Under the pieces are notes generated by a model. That model searched no databases, was not told where the DNA came from, and worked only from the letters and a program-made list of their open reading frames with translations. 64,000 bases of DNA from Acidimicrobiales bacterium. GTDB taxonomy: Bacteria; Actinomycetota; Acidimicrobiia; Acidimicrobiales; Iamiaceae. The stretch lies in the NCBI GenBank assembly GCA_030448105.1, contig JAUJNP010000006.1, positions 119,952 to 183,951 on the forward strand. The letters are read 5' to 3'. Both the position numbers and the translations under genes were made by a program. The number at the start of each line of letters is the position of its first letter. Position 1 is the stretch's first letter. Shown piece by piece: positions 45,943-53,189 of the stretch.

Positions 45943-46212
45943 TCAGTCGCGGGCGATCTCGGGCCCGATCCGGTCCCGCACCAGGGCGGCCACCTCGCCC
46001 GGCTCGGCATGGCGGCCGAGGGCGGCCTTGGAGAAGATGAGCTCACCGTCGAGGGTGACCTCGAAGCGGCCCGAGGAGGCGGGCACGAGCTCCACCGCGA
46101 CGATGACCGGAGCCCAGCCGTTGAGCAGTTCGTCCGTCAGACCGACGGCACGGGGGACGTAGTTTCAGGGAACGCAGAACTCGATGCGCAAGTGGTGCCG
46201 GGGGTCGAGCAC
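45943..46212 (-). CDS. SelW-like (Rdx family) selenoprotein with in-frame UGA (Sec16)
   Basis: Thioredoxin-like Rdx/SelT-SelW-SelH family protein of 89 residues. From GTG 46212, after an excellent AGGAGGTGA Shine-Dalgarno sequence, it reads VLDPRHHLRIEFCVP, then TGA (46165-46167), then NYVPRAVGLTDELLNGWAP, VELVPASSGRFEVTLDGELIFS and VAALVRDRIGPEIARD, and stops at 45943. Cysteine homologues have CxxC at this spot, so the TGA takes the place of the second Cys: C13-V-P-U16. A SECIS-like hairpin follows at the right distance. The family is thought to be redox-active. The Nfu-like gene lies 60 bases upstream on the same strand. The alternative, a nonsense mutation, would not explain the hairpin. 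Confidence 0.9.
46131..46152 (-). promoter_or_regulatory. Bacterial SECIS element
   Basis: In the mRNA, 16 bases after the UGA, CCGUC-GGUCU-GACGG forms a five-pair stem with a five-base loop (46134-46148). CGU and ACG outside it add three pairs with one bulged G. The GGUCU loop is the same as the SelB-binding apical loop of E. coli fdhF, and the loop lies 21 bases from the UGA, within the range known for bacterial SECIS elements. Confidence 0.85.
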
Positions 46213-46272
46213 GTCACCTCCTCCCTGAGCGTCGCTTTGGCGTGCGGCCACCGTAGCGGCCCCCTGACCGCG

Positions 46273-46530
46273 TCAGAGGTGGGTCGAGATGGCCGCTTGC
46301 ACGGCGGCGATGATGGGCTGCCAGTCAGCGTCGGGTCGACGGCTGACGGTCACGAAGTCGTTGACGGCGAACAGGCCCACGACACCGTCGATGGAGAAGA
46401 CGGCCTCGGCGAAGGGGTGGCCGGCGGCCGCGGCCGCGTCGGGGAAGTTCATCCTCGCCGGCAGGGTCACGTCGAGCGTGAACTTGAGGGCGTTGGGGTT
46501 CGGCGTCGGCGCCGGCGTTCCAGTGGCCAC
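46273..46530 (-). CDS. Nfu/NifU N-terminal-domain scaffold protein
   Basis: 85-residue protein consisting of the Nfu_N domain: PTPNPNALKFTLDVTLPARMNF, then HPFAEAVFSIDGVVGLFAVNDFVTVSRR and ADWQPIIAAVQAAI. In two-domain Nfu proteins this domain precedes the CxxC iron-sulfur carrier domain; here it stands alone without cysteines, so it cannot hold a cluster by itself. It is followed by the SelW-like gene, perhaps in one transcript. Confidence 0.85.
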   Translation of the reverse strand: MATGTPAPTPNPNALKFTLDVTLPARMNFPDAAAAAGHPFAEAVFSIDGVVGLFAVNDFVTVSRRPDADWQPIIAAVQAAISTHL

Positions 46531-46573
46531 CGCGCCGAGGGTAGAGGCCCCACGCGCGCCATGGTCGGAGGGG

Positions 46574-46786
46574 TCAGCCTGCCCGGCTGGGCAGGACCAG
46601 GTCGATCCTCACCCGTTCCGCCAGGTCCTCGGGGATGGGGAGGCCGTGGTGCCACAGGATGGCGGCGTCGCAGGCCGGATGGTGCCGGCGTCCCGGCCGG
46701 CCGGCCCGTCGGTGACGTCGGGGCTGGCCTCGCTTGCCGTCATCAGTCGGCCGTCGCCAGGTCGCCGACGGGACAAGTCGGTTCAT
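46574..46786 (-). CDS. Small hypothetical ORF, possibly frameshifted
   Basis: A 70-codon frame from ATG 46786. The last 35 residues (ACDAAILWHHGLPIPEDLAE and onward to RAG) look like a real protein, the first 35 (Arg-rich) do not. A start at the ATG near 46743 in another frame (MTASEASPDVTDGPAGRD) joined by a one-base shift to the C-terminal part would give a more natural product. Not recognised. Confidence 0.35.
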   Translation of the reverse strand: MNRLVPSATWRRPTDDGKRGQPRRHRRAGRPGRRHHPACDAAILWHHGLPIPEDLAERVRIDLVLPSRAG

Positions 46787-46793
46787 TAACGAG

Positions 46794-47252
46794 TCAGCCG
46801 GCGCAGTCCGCGCATCGCCCCAGCAGGGCGAAGTGGCTGGGTTCCAGCACGAAGCCGTGCTGTCGGGCGAGGCGGGCGGCCAGCCGGTCGAGGTAGTCGT
46901 CGGGCAGCTCGATCACCTGGGCGCAGTCCCGGCACATCAGGTGCACGTGGCGCCGGTCGGCCAGGTGGTACTGCGAGGGCCCGTGCCCGAGGTGAATGTG
47001 CTCGACCACATCGAGGCGTTCGAGCGCCTCGAGCGTGCGGTAGACGGTGGACACCGACACGTCGGGCAGCGACTCCTGCACCGACGCGGCGATGTCCTCC
47101 GCGCTCACGTGGTCCTTCGCGTCGAGCAGGTGGGCGACCACCGCCCGCCGGGCCGGGGTGACGCGGCCACCGTCTTCCCGGAGGAGACCGAGGATCTCCT
47201 CGAGGCGGTGCTCGCGCTCGTGCTCGTGCGACGCGGAAGCCGGGGGGGCCAT
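46794..47252 (-). CDS. Fur-family metal-responsive regulator
   Basis: 152 residues: winged helix (VTPARRAVVAHLLDAKDHVSAEDIAASVQESLPDVSVSTVYRTLEAL, in parts), metal sites in HLGHGPSQYHLADRRHVHLMCRDC and the second CxxC pair CADC at the extreme C-terminus. The two CxxC pairs form the structural zinc site. The gene is divergent from a CbiMNQO nickel/cobalt importer, so it may be a nickel or cobalt sensor (Nur-like) rather than a classical Fur; Zur is also possible. An N-terminal His-rich stretch (SHEHEREH) may bind metal. Confidence 0.87.
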   Translation of the reverse strand: MAPPASASHEHEREHRLEEILGLLREDGGRVTPARRAVVAHLLDAKDHVSAEDIAASVQESLPDVSVSTVYRTLEALERLDVVEHIHLGHGPSQYHLADRRHVHLMCRDCAQVIELPDDYLDRLAARLARQHGFVLEPSHFALLGRCADCAG

Positions 47253-47316
47253 CGCCGGGCAGCGTAGGCCTGTGCCGGTCGCCGCCCGCGGTGCCGTCGG
47301 GGCGACGTGCGACGCG

Positions 47317-47344
47317 TTGACAGACGCAAGCCGTTCGCAATAAC
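47317..47344 (+). promoter_or_regulatory. cbiM promoter
   Basis: TTGACA (47317-47322), a 16-base spacer and AATAAC (47339-47344). The -10 ends 11 bases before the GTG of cbiM, so the leader would be only a few bases. The spacer contains CGCAAGCCGTTCGCAA, possibly part of a Fur-family operator, but no clear symmetric box was found. Confidence 0.5.
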
Positions 47345-47354
47345 CTCGGTGGCG

Positions 47355-48053
47355 GTGCACATCCCGGACGGCCTCATCGAGGGTGGCACGTCGGCGGGGG
47401 CCGGGGTGGTGGCCGCCACCGGCGTTGGGGTGTGCCTGCGCCAGGCGGGCCGGCTGCTCGACGAGCGTCGGGTGCCCCTGGCCGGGCTGACCAGCGCGTT
47501 CATCTTCGCCGCCCAGATGGTGAACTTCCCGGTGGCGGGGGGCACGAGCGGGCACCTCCTGGGCGGGGTCCTCGCCGCCGTGCTGGTTGGGCCCTACGTC
47601 GGGGCTGTCTGCGTCGCCGTGGTGGTGGTCGTGCAGGCCCTCCTCTTCGCCGACGGCGGGGTCAGCGCCCTCGGCCTCAACGTGGCCAACATGGCCCTCG
47701 TCACCCCCTTCGGCGGCTACCTCGCGTTCTGCGGGCTGCGCGCGCTCCTGCCCCCGACCCGCACCAGCGTGGCCGCCGCATCCGGCGTGGCCGCCGGGTT
47801 CGCGGTGGTGCTGGCCTCGCTGGCGTTCACCGTGGAGTACGCCGTCGGCGGCACCGGTGGGGCGTCCGCCACGACGGTCGGCGTCGCCATGATCGGCGTG
47901 CACGTCCTGATCGCCGTCGGGGAGGGGGTGATCACCGCGCTGACGGTGAGCGCGGTGCTGGCCAGCCGCCCGGACCTCGTGTGGGGAGCGCGCCACCTCG
48001 GGCCCGACCGGTCGTCGCCGGCGGCTGCCCTCGGGCTCGGCTCGGCGCGGTGA
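47355..48053 (+). CDS. cbiM: Energy-coupling factor Ni/Co transporter S component CbiM
   Basis: Metal-binding membrane subunit of the CbiMNQO importer, 232 residues with about seven helices. GTG 47355 gives the required VHIPDGL start; the second-residue His near the N-terminus takes part in binding Ni/Co. Motifs: FIFAAQMVNFPVAGGTSGHLLGGVL, LFADGGVSALGLNVANMALV and GVHVLIAVGEGVITAL. The stop overlaps the GTG of cbiN. Linked hyp genes suggest nickel for a hydrogenase. Confidence 0.94.
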   Translation: MHIPDGLIEGGTSAGAGVVAATGVGVCLRQAGRLLDERRVPLAGLTSAFIFAAQMVNFPVAGGTSGHLLGGVLAAVLVGPYVGAVCVAVVVVVQALLFADGGVSALGLNVANMALVTPFGGYLAFCGLRALLPPTRTSVAAASGVAAGFAVVLASLAFTVEYAVGGTGGASATTVGVAMIGVHVLIAVGEGVITALTVSAVLASRPDLVWGARHLGPDRSSPAAALGLGSAR

Positions 48054-48424
48054 GGCCCCGGCCCCGTGTCCGCCTCGGCGCCTTCCTGGCCGCAGGCCTC
48101 GCGGTGGCGGTGGTGCTCGCCTTCGCCGTCGCCCCCCGGGCCAGCCGCCAGCCCGACGGGCTGGCCAGGGTGGCCCGTGACGAGGGCCTGGGCTCCTCGC
48201 CCGATGGCCACGCCCTCGACGACACCCCGACGGCCGGGTACGCCGTGAAGGGCGTCCACGATGACCACCTGAGCACCGGGCTGGCTGGCACCATCGGCGT
48301 CACCGTCACCTTCGCCCTCGCCGGCGGGCTGTTCGCCATCGTGCGCCGCCACCATCGGAGTCCGGGCGTGGATCCCGGTCGCCGTGACGCCCGCGATCCG
48401 AGCCCGAACCGGGTCGGCGGCTGA
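48050..48424 (+). CDS. cbiN: CbiN-like component of the Ni/Co importer
   Basis: 124 residues: an N-terminal membrane helix (LGAFLAAGLAVAVVLAFAVA), an extracytoplasmic PDG-type segment (RQPDGLARVARDEGLGS...DDTPTAGYAVKGV), a second helix (LAGTIGVTVTFALAGGLFAIV) and a basic tail. This two-helix plan is that of CbiN/PDGLE-domain proteins that hold CbiM in the active state. GTG 48050 overlaps cbiM; cbiQ follows immediately. Confidence 0.87.
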   Translation: MRPRPRVRLGAFLAAGLAVAVVLAFAVAPRASRQPDGLARVARDEGLGSSPDGHALDDTPTAGYAVKGVHDDHLSTGLAGTIGVTVTFALAGGLFAIVRRHHRSPGVDPGRRDARDPSPNRVGG

Positions 48425-48425
48425 C

Positions 48426-49193
48426 GTGGGCGCCGGCCACGGCCGCACCGACGGCCTCTACGTCGCCGGTGACGGGCGGCTGCACCGGCTGCCGGCCGAG
48501 GCCAAGATCGTGGCGACGGTGGGCTACGTGGTCGCGGTGGTGGCCACCCCCCGGGATGCATTCTGGGCCTTCGCCGCCCACGGCGCCCTGCTCCTCGCTC
48601 TCGCCCGGGCCGCCAGCCTGCCCGTCGGCGCTCTCGTCCGGCGACTCCGCATCGAGGTGCCGTTCCTGGCTTTCGCCGTCTTCCTGCCCCTTGTCGGCAC
48701 CGGGCCGAGGATCGACGTGGTGGGCTTGCCCCTCTCCCGGGCCGGCCTGTGGGGAGCCTGGACGATCCTGGCCAAGGGCACCCTCGGGGTGGGGGCGTCG
48801 ATCCTCCTGGCCGCCACCACTCCCGTGGCCGGCATCCTCGGTGGGCTCGACCGGCTGCGCCTGCCCCGCGCCTTCACCGCCATCGCCGGCTCGATGGTCC
48901 GCTACCTCGACGTGATCGTGGGCGAAGCCGAGCGCATGCACGTCGCCCGCCAGTCACGCGGCTACGACCCCCGCTGGTTGGGCCAGGCGCGGGGCGCAGC
49001 GGCGTCCGCCGGCACCCTCTTCGTCCGTTCCTACGAGCGGGGCGAGCGGGTGCACCTGGCCATGCTCGCCCGCGGCTACACCGGGAGCCTGCCCCGGTTG
49101 TGCGCCGTCCCCGCCACCGCCGGCGACTGGGCCACGGCAGCTCTGCTGCCGGTCGCCGCCGCGCTGGTGACGTTGACCGCCAACCTCCGGTGA
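48426..49193 (+). CDS. cbiQ: Energy-coupling factor transmembrane component CbiQ
   Basis: T component of the importer, 255 residues. LHRLPAEAKIVATVGYVVAVV, RRLRIEVPFLAFAVFLPLVGTG, TPVAGILGGLDRLRLPRAFTA and the ATPase-coupling helix motifs ARQSRGYD and LARGYTGS (two A-R-G boxes) are all present. GTG 48426 follows the cbiN stop by one base; an in-frame ATG at 48384 is also open but overlaps cbiN. The stop overlaps cbiO. Confidence 0.92.
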   Translation: MGAGHGRTDGLYVAGDGRLHRLPAEAKIVATVGYVVAVVATPRDAFWAFAAHGALLLALARAASLPVGALVRRLRIEVPFLAFAVFLPLVGTGPRIDVVGLPLSRAGLWGAWTILAKGTLGVGASILLAATTPVAGILGGLDRLRLPRAFTAIAGSMVRYLDVIVGEAERMHVARQSRGYDPRWLGQARGAAASAGTLFVRSYERGERVHLAMLARGYTGSLPRLCAVPATAGDWATAALLPVAAALVTLTANLR

Positions 49194-49930
49194 CCGGCGC
49201 CGCCGTCGAGATCCGCGGGCTCTGCTTCGCCTACCCCGACGGCCGGCCGGCGCTGCAAGCCGTCGACCTCGACGTCGGGGCGGGGGAGCGGGTGGCGGTG
49301 CTCGGGCCGAACGGGGCGGGGAAGACCACCCTGGTCCTGCACCTCAACGGGATCCTGTCGCCCCAGGCCGGCTCGGTGCGGGTGGGAGGCCTGGTGGTGG
49401 CGCCCGCCACCCAGGCCGAGGTCCGCCGGCGGGTGGGCATCGTGTTCCAGGACCCCGACGACCAGCTCTTCATGCCGACGGTGGCCGACGACGTGGCGTT
49501 CGGGCCCGCCAACCTCGGCGTGGAGGGCGAGGCCCTCGACCAGCGGGTGGTCGCCGCCCTCGACGTCGTCGGGATGGCCGGGCACCAGGCGCGGGCCCCG
49601 CACCACCTGAGCTTCGGGCAGCGCCGCCGGGTGGCCGTGGCCACGGTGCTGTCCATGGAGCCCGACGTGCTGGTGCTCGACGAGCCGACCTCCAACCTCG
49701 ATCCGGCCGCCCGCCGCGAGCTGGCCGACGTCCTCGCCACCCTCTCGCTCACCACCCTCGTGGTCACCCACGACCTGCCCTACGCCCTGGAGCTGTGCCC
49801 CCGCTCGGTGATCCTCGACGACGGCCGGATCGTCGCCGACGGGCCCACCGCGGACCTCCTCGCCGACCGGGACCTGCTGGCGCAGCACCGCCTGGAGCTG
49901 CCCCGGGGCTTCCACCCGAGCTGGAGGTAG
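49190..49930 (+). CDS. cbiO: Energy-coupling factor ATPase CbiO
   Basis: ABC ATPase of 246 residues. Walker A GPNGAGKTTLVLHLNG, Q-loop VFQDPDDQLFMPTVADDVAFGP (the ECF pattern), signature LSFGQRRRVAVATVL, Walker B VLVLDEPTSNLDP and the switch His in VVTHDLPYAL. GTG 49190 overlaps the cbiQ stop. Together cbiMNQO form one operon. The hypA remnant starts about ten bases after the stop. Confidence 0.95.
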   Translation: MTGAAVEIRGLCFAYPDGRPALQAVDLDVGAGERVAVLGPNGAGKTTLVLHLNGILSPQAGSVRVGGLVVAPATQAEVRRRVGIVFQDPDDQLFMPTVADDVAFGPANLGVEGEALDQRVVAALDVVGMAGHQARAPHHLSFGQRRRVAVATVLSMEPDVLVLDEPTSNLDPAARRELADVLATLSLTTLVVTHDLPYALELCPRSVILDDGRIVADGPTADLLADRDLLAQHRLELPRGFHPSWR

Positions 49931-49939
49931 CCTCCGCCC

Positions 49940-50272
49940 GCGCACGAGCTGACCATCACCGAGAGCCTGGTGGCGGCGGTGGCCGAGCATGCCGGCGAGC
50001 GCCGGGTCGATCGGGTCACGCTGGTCGTGGGGCGCCTGTCGGGGGTGGTGGCGGACTCGGTGGCGTTCTTCTGCTTCGCGGTTTGCACACAGGGGACGGC
50101 GCTGGAGGGGGCCGATCCTCGACCTCGTCGACGTGGCCGGGCGGGCCCGGTGCCGGTGTGCGGCGCCAAGCTCGAGCTGGTCGGCCCCACCCCGCTGTGC
50201 GACTGCGGCAGCGCGGACGTGCAGATCGTTGCCGGCGAGGAGCTCATCATCAAGCAAGTGGACGTGGTCTGA
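49940..50272 (+). pseudogene. hypA: Hydrogenase nickel chaperone HypA, damaged
   Basis: HypA delivers nickel to [NiFe] hydrogenase. The expected N-terminus MHEL is present as HELTITESLVAAVAEHAGE but the codon before His is GCG, so the start and its position next to the nickel-binding His2 are lost (perhaps a two-base deletion). The frame then breaks near 50112, reads ILDLVDVAGRARCR in another frame and returns near 50155 to VCGAKLELVGPTPLCDCGSADVQIVAGEEL, which holds the zinc-binding cysteines. The second break is explained by one G missing from CCGGG. The GTG at 49970 could start a shortened, probably useless product. Confidence 0.85.
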
Positions 50273-50273
50273 C

Positions 50274-50378
50274 GTGTGCAGCACCTGCCGGGTGTTCCGG
50301 CGACGGCCCGGGTGGTGACCGACCCGGCCCACAAGCACGGGCACGACCACGGGGACGAGGTGGACCAACTCGCGTGGG
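50274..50378 (+). pseudogene. hypB: Truncated HypB N-terminus
   Basis: GTG 50274 starts VCSTC; one base later the frame GCSGDG and then, in a third frame, VVTDPAHKHGHDHGDEVDQLA give the HypB N-terminus: a CxxC pair and a His-rich nickel-storage stretch. The GTPase domain is completely absent: the sequence runs into the 3' end of an opposing TPR gene after about 35 codons. The break point near 50370 marks the edge of an accessory block or an assembly join. Confidence 0.75.
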
Positions 50379-51671
50379 TCAGCGCTTCGAGAAGCGGATC
50401 GAAAAGTTCGGGTTGATCGCCTTGGCCTCGTCCAGGTCGCGCTTGGCTGCCTGGTCGTCGCCGAGAGCCCGATGGATCTCGGAGCGGTGGAAGTAGAACA
50501 GGGCGTTGCGGGTGCCCATCTCGAGCGCCTTGTCCGAATAGACGAGTGCTTCCTCGGACCGATCGTTCTCGTGGAGCAGCCAGCCGAGGGCGTCGGCCAC
50601 GAAGATGCTCTTCCTGACCTTCCACTCGGCCTCCATCGCCGCCAGGCTGCGTTCGAGGTCGATGCCGTTGTTGGCGTTGATGATGGCGACGTCGGCGTCG
50701 ACGGCCACGCCTGCATCCCTGTACAGCCGAAGTTGGGCGTCGAGGAGCTCGAGCTGGTCCTGGGCCAGGTCGGGTTGGTCCGTGACTCTGTAGACGTCGG
50801 CCAACTCGGACACGTACTGGGGTAGGGGCAGCCGTTCCACGACCGCTCGGTACTGGTCGATGGCCTTCTCATCGTCGCCGGCGAAGAACGCGACCCGGGC
50901 CAGAGCGGCCTGCGATCGCACCGAGTCCGGATCCCTCTTCAACGCCCGTCGGTAGTGTGAGACGGCGGCCTCGGAGTGTCCCCGGTTCCATTCCAACTCA
51001 CCGAGTTGGAATGCGGCGAAGGCGGCGTCGCTCTGCGATTCGGCAGCCGCCTCCGCCGCCGTCATGGCCTTCACCGCTCCGTCGACGTCTCCTTGGAGCT
51101 CCCGCGCGTAGGAGATGCGAGAGTACGAAGGCAGGTCGGGGCGAAGATCGATCATGAGCTGGAATTCGGCGAAGGCCTCGTCGTAGCGGCCCACTTCCAG
51201 AAGCGCATCACCCAGCACCGCCCTGGCGCTGGGATCCTTGGGCGCCAGAGCGGTGGCTCGCTTCCCCCATTCGAGGGCGAGGACGAAGTTGTGGCGAGCA
51301 GCGGCAAGGGAGCTCTGGGCGATCGTCGCCCGGAGGTTGCCCTTCGGATGCAGCTTCAGGGAGCGTTCGATGGCCGTCTCGGCGCGGGGGTACAGCGCCG
51401 GATCGCCGGTGACCGCGGCCTGGGCCACGTAAGCGCTGCCCAGCGCGGCCAGGGCCTCCCAGTCGTCGGGGGCGTCGTTCACCCTGGCTTGGAGCCGGGC
51501 GACCCGTTGCTGCGGGGAGGAGGCGACGCCGCGCGCGCCGGAGGTTTCGACATTGCCCGGGGTCGCGGGCGGCTCGGAGCTCGAGTCGCGCAGGGTCACG
51601 ACCGTGGCGCCGAGCCCTACCACCATGAGCACGACGCCCAGGACGACGATCGGACTGCGAGACATCCTCAT
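50379..51671 (-). CDS. Membrane-anchored tetratricopeptide-repeat protein
   Basis: 430 residues: N-terminal membrane segment (SPIVVLGVVLMVVGLGATVVTL) followed by a Pro/Ser linker and about nine TPR units, for example YLQARVNDAPDDWEALAALGSAYVAQA-type helices, WGKRATALAPKDPSARAVLGDALLEVGRYDEAFAEF, AVSHYRRALKRDPDSVRSQAALAR. TPRs face the outside of the membrane and usually bind partner proteins. ATG 51671 overlaps the stop of the sortase gene by four bases, so the two are co-translated. Lower GC than the housekeeping genes. Confidence 0.85.
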   Translation of the reverse strand: MRMSRSPIVVLGVVLMVVGLGATVVTLRDSSSEPPATPGNVETSGARGVASSPQQRVARLQARVNDAPDDWEALAALGSAYVAQAAVTGDPALYPRAETAIERSLKLHPKGNLRATIAQSSLAAARHNFVLALEWGKRATALAPKDPSARAVLGDALLEVGRYDEAFAEFQLMIDLRPDLPSYSRISYARELQGDVDGAVKAMTAAEAAAESQSDAAFAAFQLGELEWNRGHSEAAVSHYRRALKRDPDSVRSQAALARVAFFAGDDEKAIDQYRAVVERLPLPQYVSELADVYRVTDQPDLAQDQLELLDAQLRLYRDAGVAVDADVAIINANNGIDLERSLAAMEAEWKVRKSIFVADALGWLLHENDRSEEALVYSDKALEMGTRNALFYFHRSEIHRALGDDQAAKRDLDEAKAINPNFSIRFSKR

Positions 51672-52411
51672 GGCGCCAGGTTGGCGTACACGACCAGGTT
51701 GTCCTTGTAGGAGCGGGCGACGCGGTCGAAGGGACCGAGGCACGTGATCAGGCGCAGGGTCGACGAATCCGTGGGTCCGTAGACTGCGACGGTGGGGAAC
51801 GCAGTTTTGGGATAGCTCTCGATGCGCTCGACCATGAACCGGGCGGTGGAACCGTCGACCCTGTCGACCTCGATGATGTCGCCGGGCACGAGCTCTCCGA
51901 GCTCGAAGAACACCGCAGGTCCGGTACTGGAGTCGCGGTGGCCCACGAGGACCGCCGGATCGGACTGACCAGGCTGGCCGCCACCGGACCACCACCCGAC
52001 GCGGCTCGTGTCCGAGGGCACCTCGAGGGCGTTCTCATCGTCGACACCCAAGGCGTCGATGGGCGCGTCCACTTTGATCCTCGGGACCCGGACTGCGGTC
52101 GGGGTCCAGTCGGGCTGCGGGGTGGATGGCTTGACGATCGGCGTCGAGCCGGGAGTCGGAGTTGGAATCGTCGGGCTCTCGGTGCCAGTGGCCGGTGGAG
52201 TGGCCGGCTCGGTGGTCCTGCCCGCCACGGACTGCGTCTTCGGTTTCGCATCGTCACCGGAGTGGGAGAACGACGAGCTCACCGCGGTGGCGCCAAGTCC
52301 CAGACCGATCAGAAGTCCGCCGACGAAGAGCAGAGAGGAGTGGGCGGCGGCGCGGAAACGGCGGCGACCGGTCGGCCGGGTCCGGTGCCTGGGGCGGTCT
52401 CGCCCCGTCAC
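51668..52411 (-). CDS. Class F-type sortase
   Basis: Cysteine transpeptidase of 247 residues: N-terminal membrane segment (SSLLFVGGLLIGLGLGATAVS), Thr/Pro-rich linker, then the sortase barrel VRVPRIKVDAPIDALGVDD, catalytic His in AVLVGHRDSSTGPAVFFELGEL, catalytic Cys in LRLITCLGPFDR and Arg in VARSYKDNLVVYANL. The short barrel fits class F. No LPxTG substrate is obvious; the nearby DUF4331 protein ends in a membrane helix and Arg-rich tail. The 5' part of the gene is repeated upstream. Confidence 0.87.
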   Translation of the reverse strand: MTGRDRPRHRTRPTGRRRFRAAAHSSLLFVGGLLIGLGLGATAVSSSFSHSGDDAKPKTQSVAGRTTEPATPPATGTESPTIPTPTPGSTPIVKPSTPQPDWTPTAVRVPRIKVDAPIDALGVDDENALEVPSDTSRVGWWSGGGQPGQSDPAVLVGHRDSSTGPAVFFELGELVPGDIIEVDRVDGSTARFMVERIESYPKTAFPTVAVYGPTDSSTLRLITCLGPFDRVARSYKDNLVVYANLAP

Positions 52412-52553
52412 CGGAGTGGGCCACCGCCGAGCTCACCGCGGCGGCGCCAAGTCCCCGCCCGATCAGAAGTCCGCCGCCGAAGCGCAGAGAGGAGTGGGCG
52501 GCGCCGCGGAAACGGCGGCGACCGGTCGGCCGGCTCCGGTGCCCGGGGAGCTG
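52252..52553. repeat. Tandem duplication of the 5' part of the sortase gene
   Basis: The segment 52252-52405 is repeated with about 85 percent identity at 52406-52553 (period 154 bases). Copies share TCACCGGAGTGGG, GATCAGAAGTCCGCCG, GCAGAGAGGAGTGGGCGGC and CGGAAACGGCGGCGACCGG. The period is not a multiple of three, so the extra copy is out of frame with the gene. It encodes a second version of the N-terminal membrane segment (RRRFRGAAHSSLRFGGGLLI). Confidence 0.85.
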
Positions 52554-53123
52554 CTTCGAAACCCGAGGTGACCCGAGACGGATCCGCTGACGAACGGACG
52601 GCGGCTGTTCGAGACCGCCGGGCTGGGTTGCTTCGGGCGCCGCGCTCGCCGGAGGTGGACGTCGAGGGCCGGTTGGTGCCGTCACCTTCGCGGCCCCGGC
52701 CAGCGGTGGGGTTGGAGGGCCTGGTGAGGAAAGACGGCGAGCACCGGGCGGGTCAGATGCGGTGCCCGCTGGGAGAGGGGGCTGAACGGGGCGGTCTCGA
52801 GCCTTCGAACCAGACACCGGGTCCGAGGGACGAACCGAGCCTGGTCCGGGCCGTCCTCCGGAGGCAGGTCACGCCGTGCACCGACCTGCTCGACCGATCG
52901 GCTCCCAACGGTCCGATCCGCGACCAGCGGCCGGCGTCGGCGCAACGCGCCCTCACGTGGTTCAGTTCCACCGGGGACCTCGAGTTCCGACGCTGCGTCC
53001 TGGTCGTACGGCGAGGGCGTGAGCGACGCCATTAGTCCCTTCCGGTTTGGACTGCACCACCCTGATGAGTGGGTCAGAGGCCGACGGTGGGCCACCTGCT
53101 GTAGGAAGAGCAGGAGGAGGACA
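52554..53123. other. Region without a convincing gene
   Basis: About 570 bases between the duplicated sortase end and a terminator. Long open frames exist (for example minus 52682-53173) but their products are Arg/Pro-rich and unlike any protein. It may hold decayed remains of a second sortase-module gene. Confidence 0.45.
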
Positions 53124-53158
53124 GACCAGAGACCCGTCCCACGGACGGGTCTCTGGTC
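53124..53158 (-). terminator. Strong intrinsic terminator after the DUF4331 gene
   Basis: GACCAGAGACCCGTCC (53124-53139) and GGACGGGTCTCTGGTC (53143-53158) form a perfect 16-pair stem with a three-base loop, 31 bases past the stop of the minus-strand gene. The minus-strand sequence after the stem is pyrimidine-rich (TGTCCTCCTCCTGC), a weak U-tract. It may work in both directions. Confidence 0.8.
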
Positions 53159-53189
53159 GATGATAATTGGCACGCCGGAGCGTGGTGGG

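Noticed and set aside
50274-50378. In-frame TGA in the hypB fragment as a second selenocysteine codon
   Set aside because: The reading frame is already shifted at that point, there is no SECIS-like hairpin, and HypB does not have Cys at the position.
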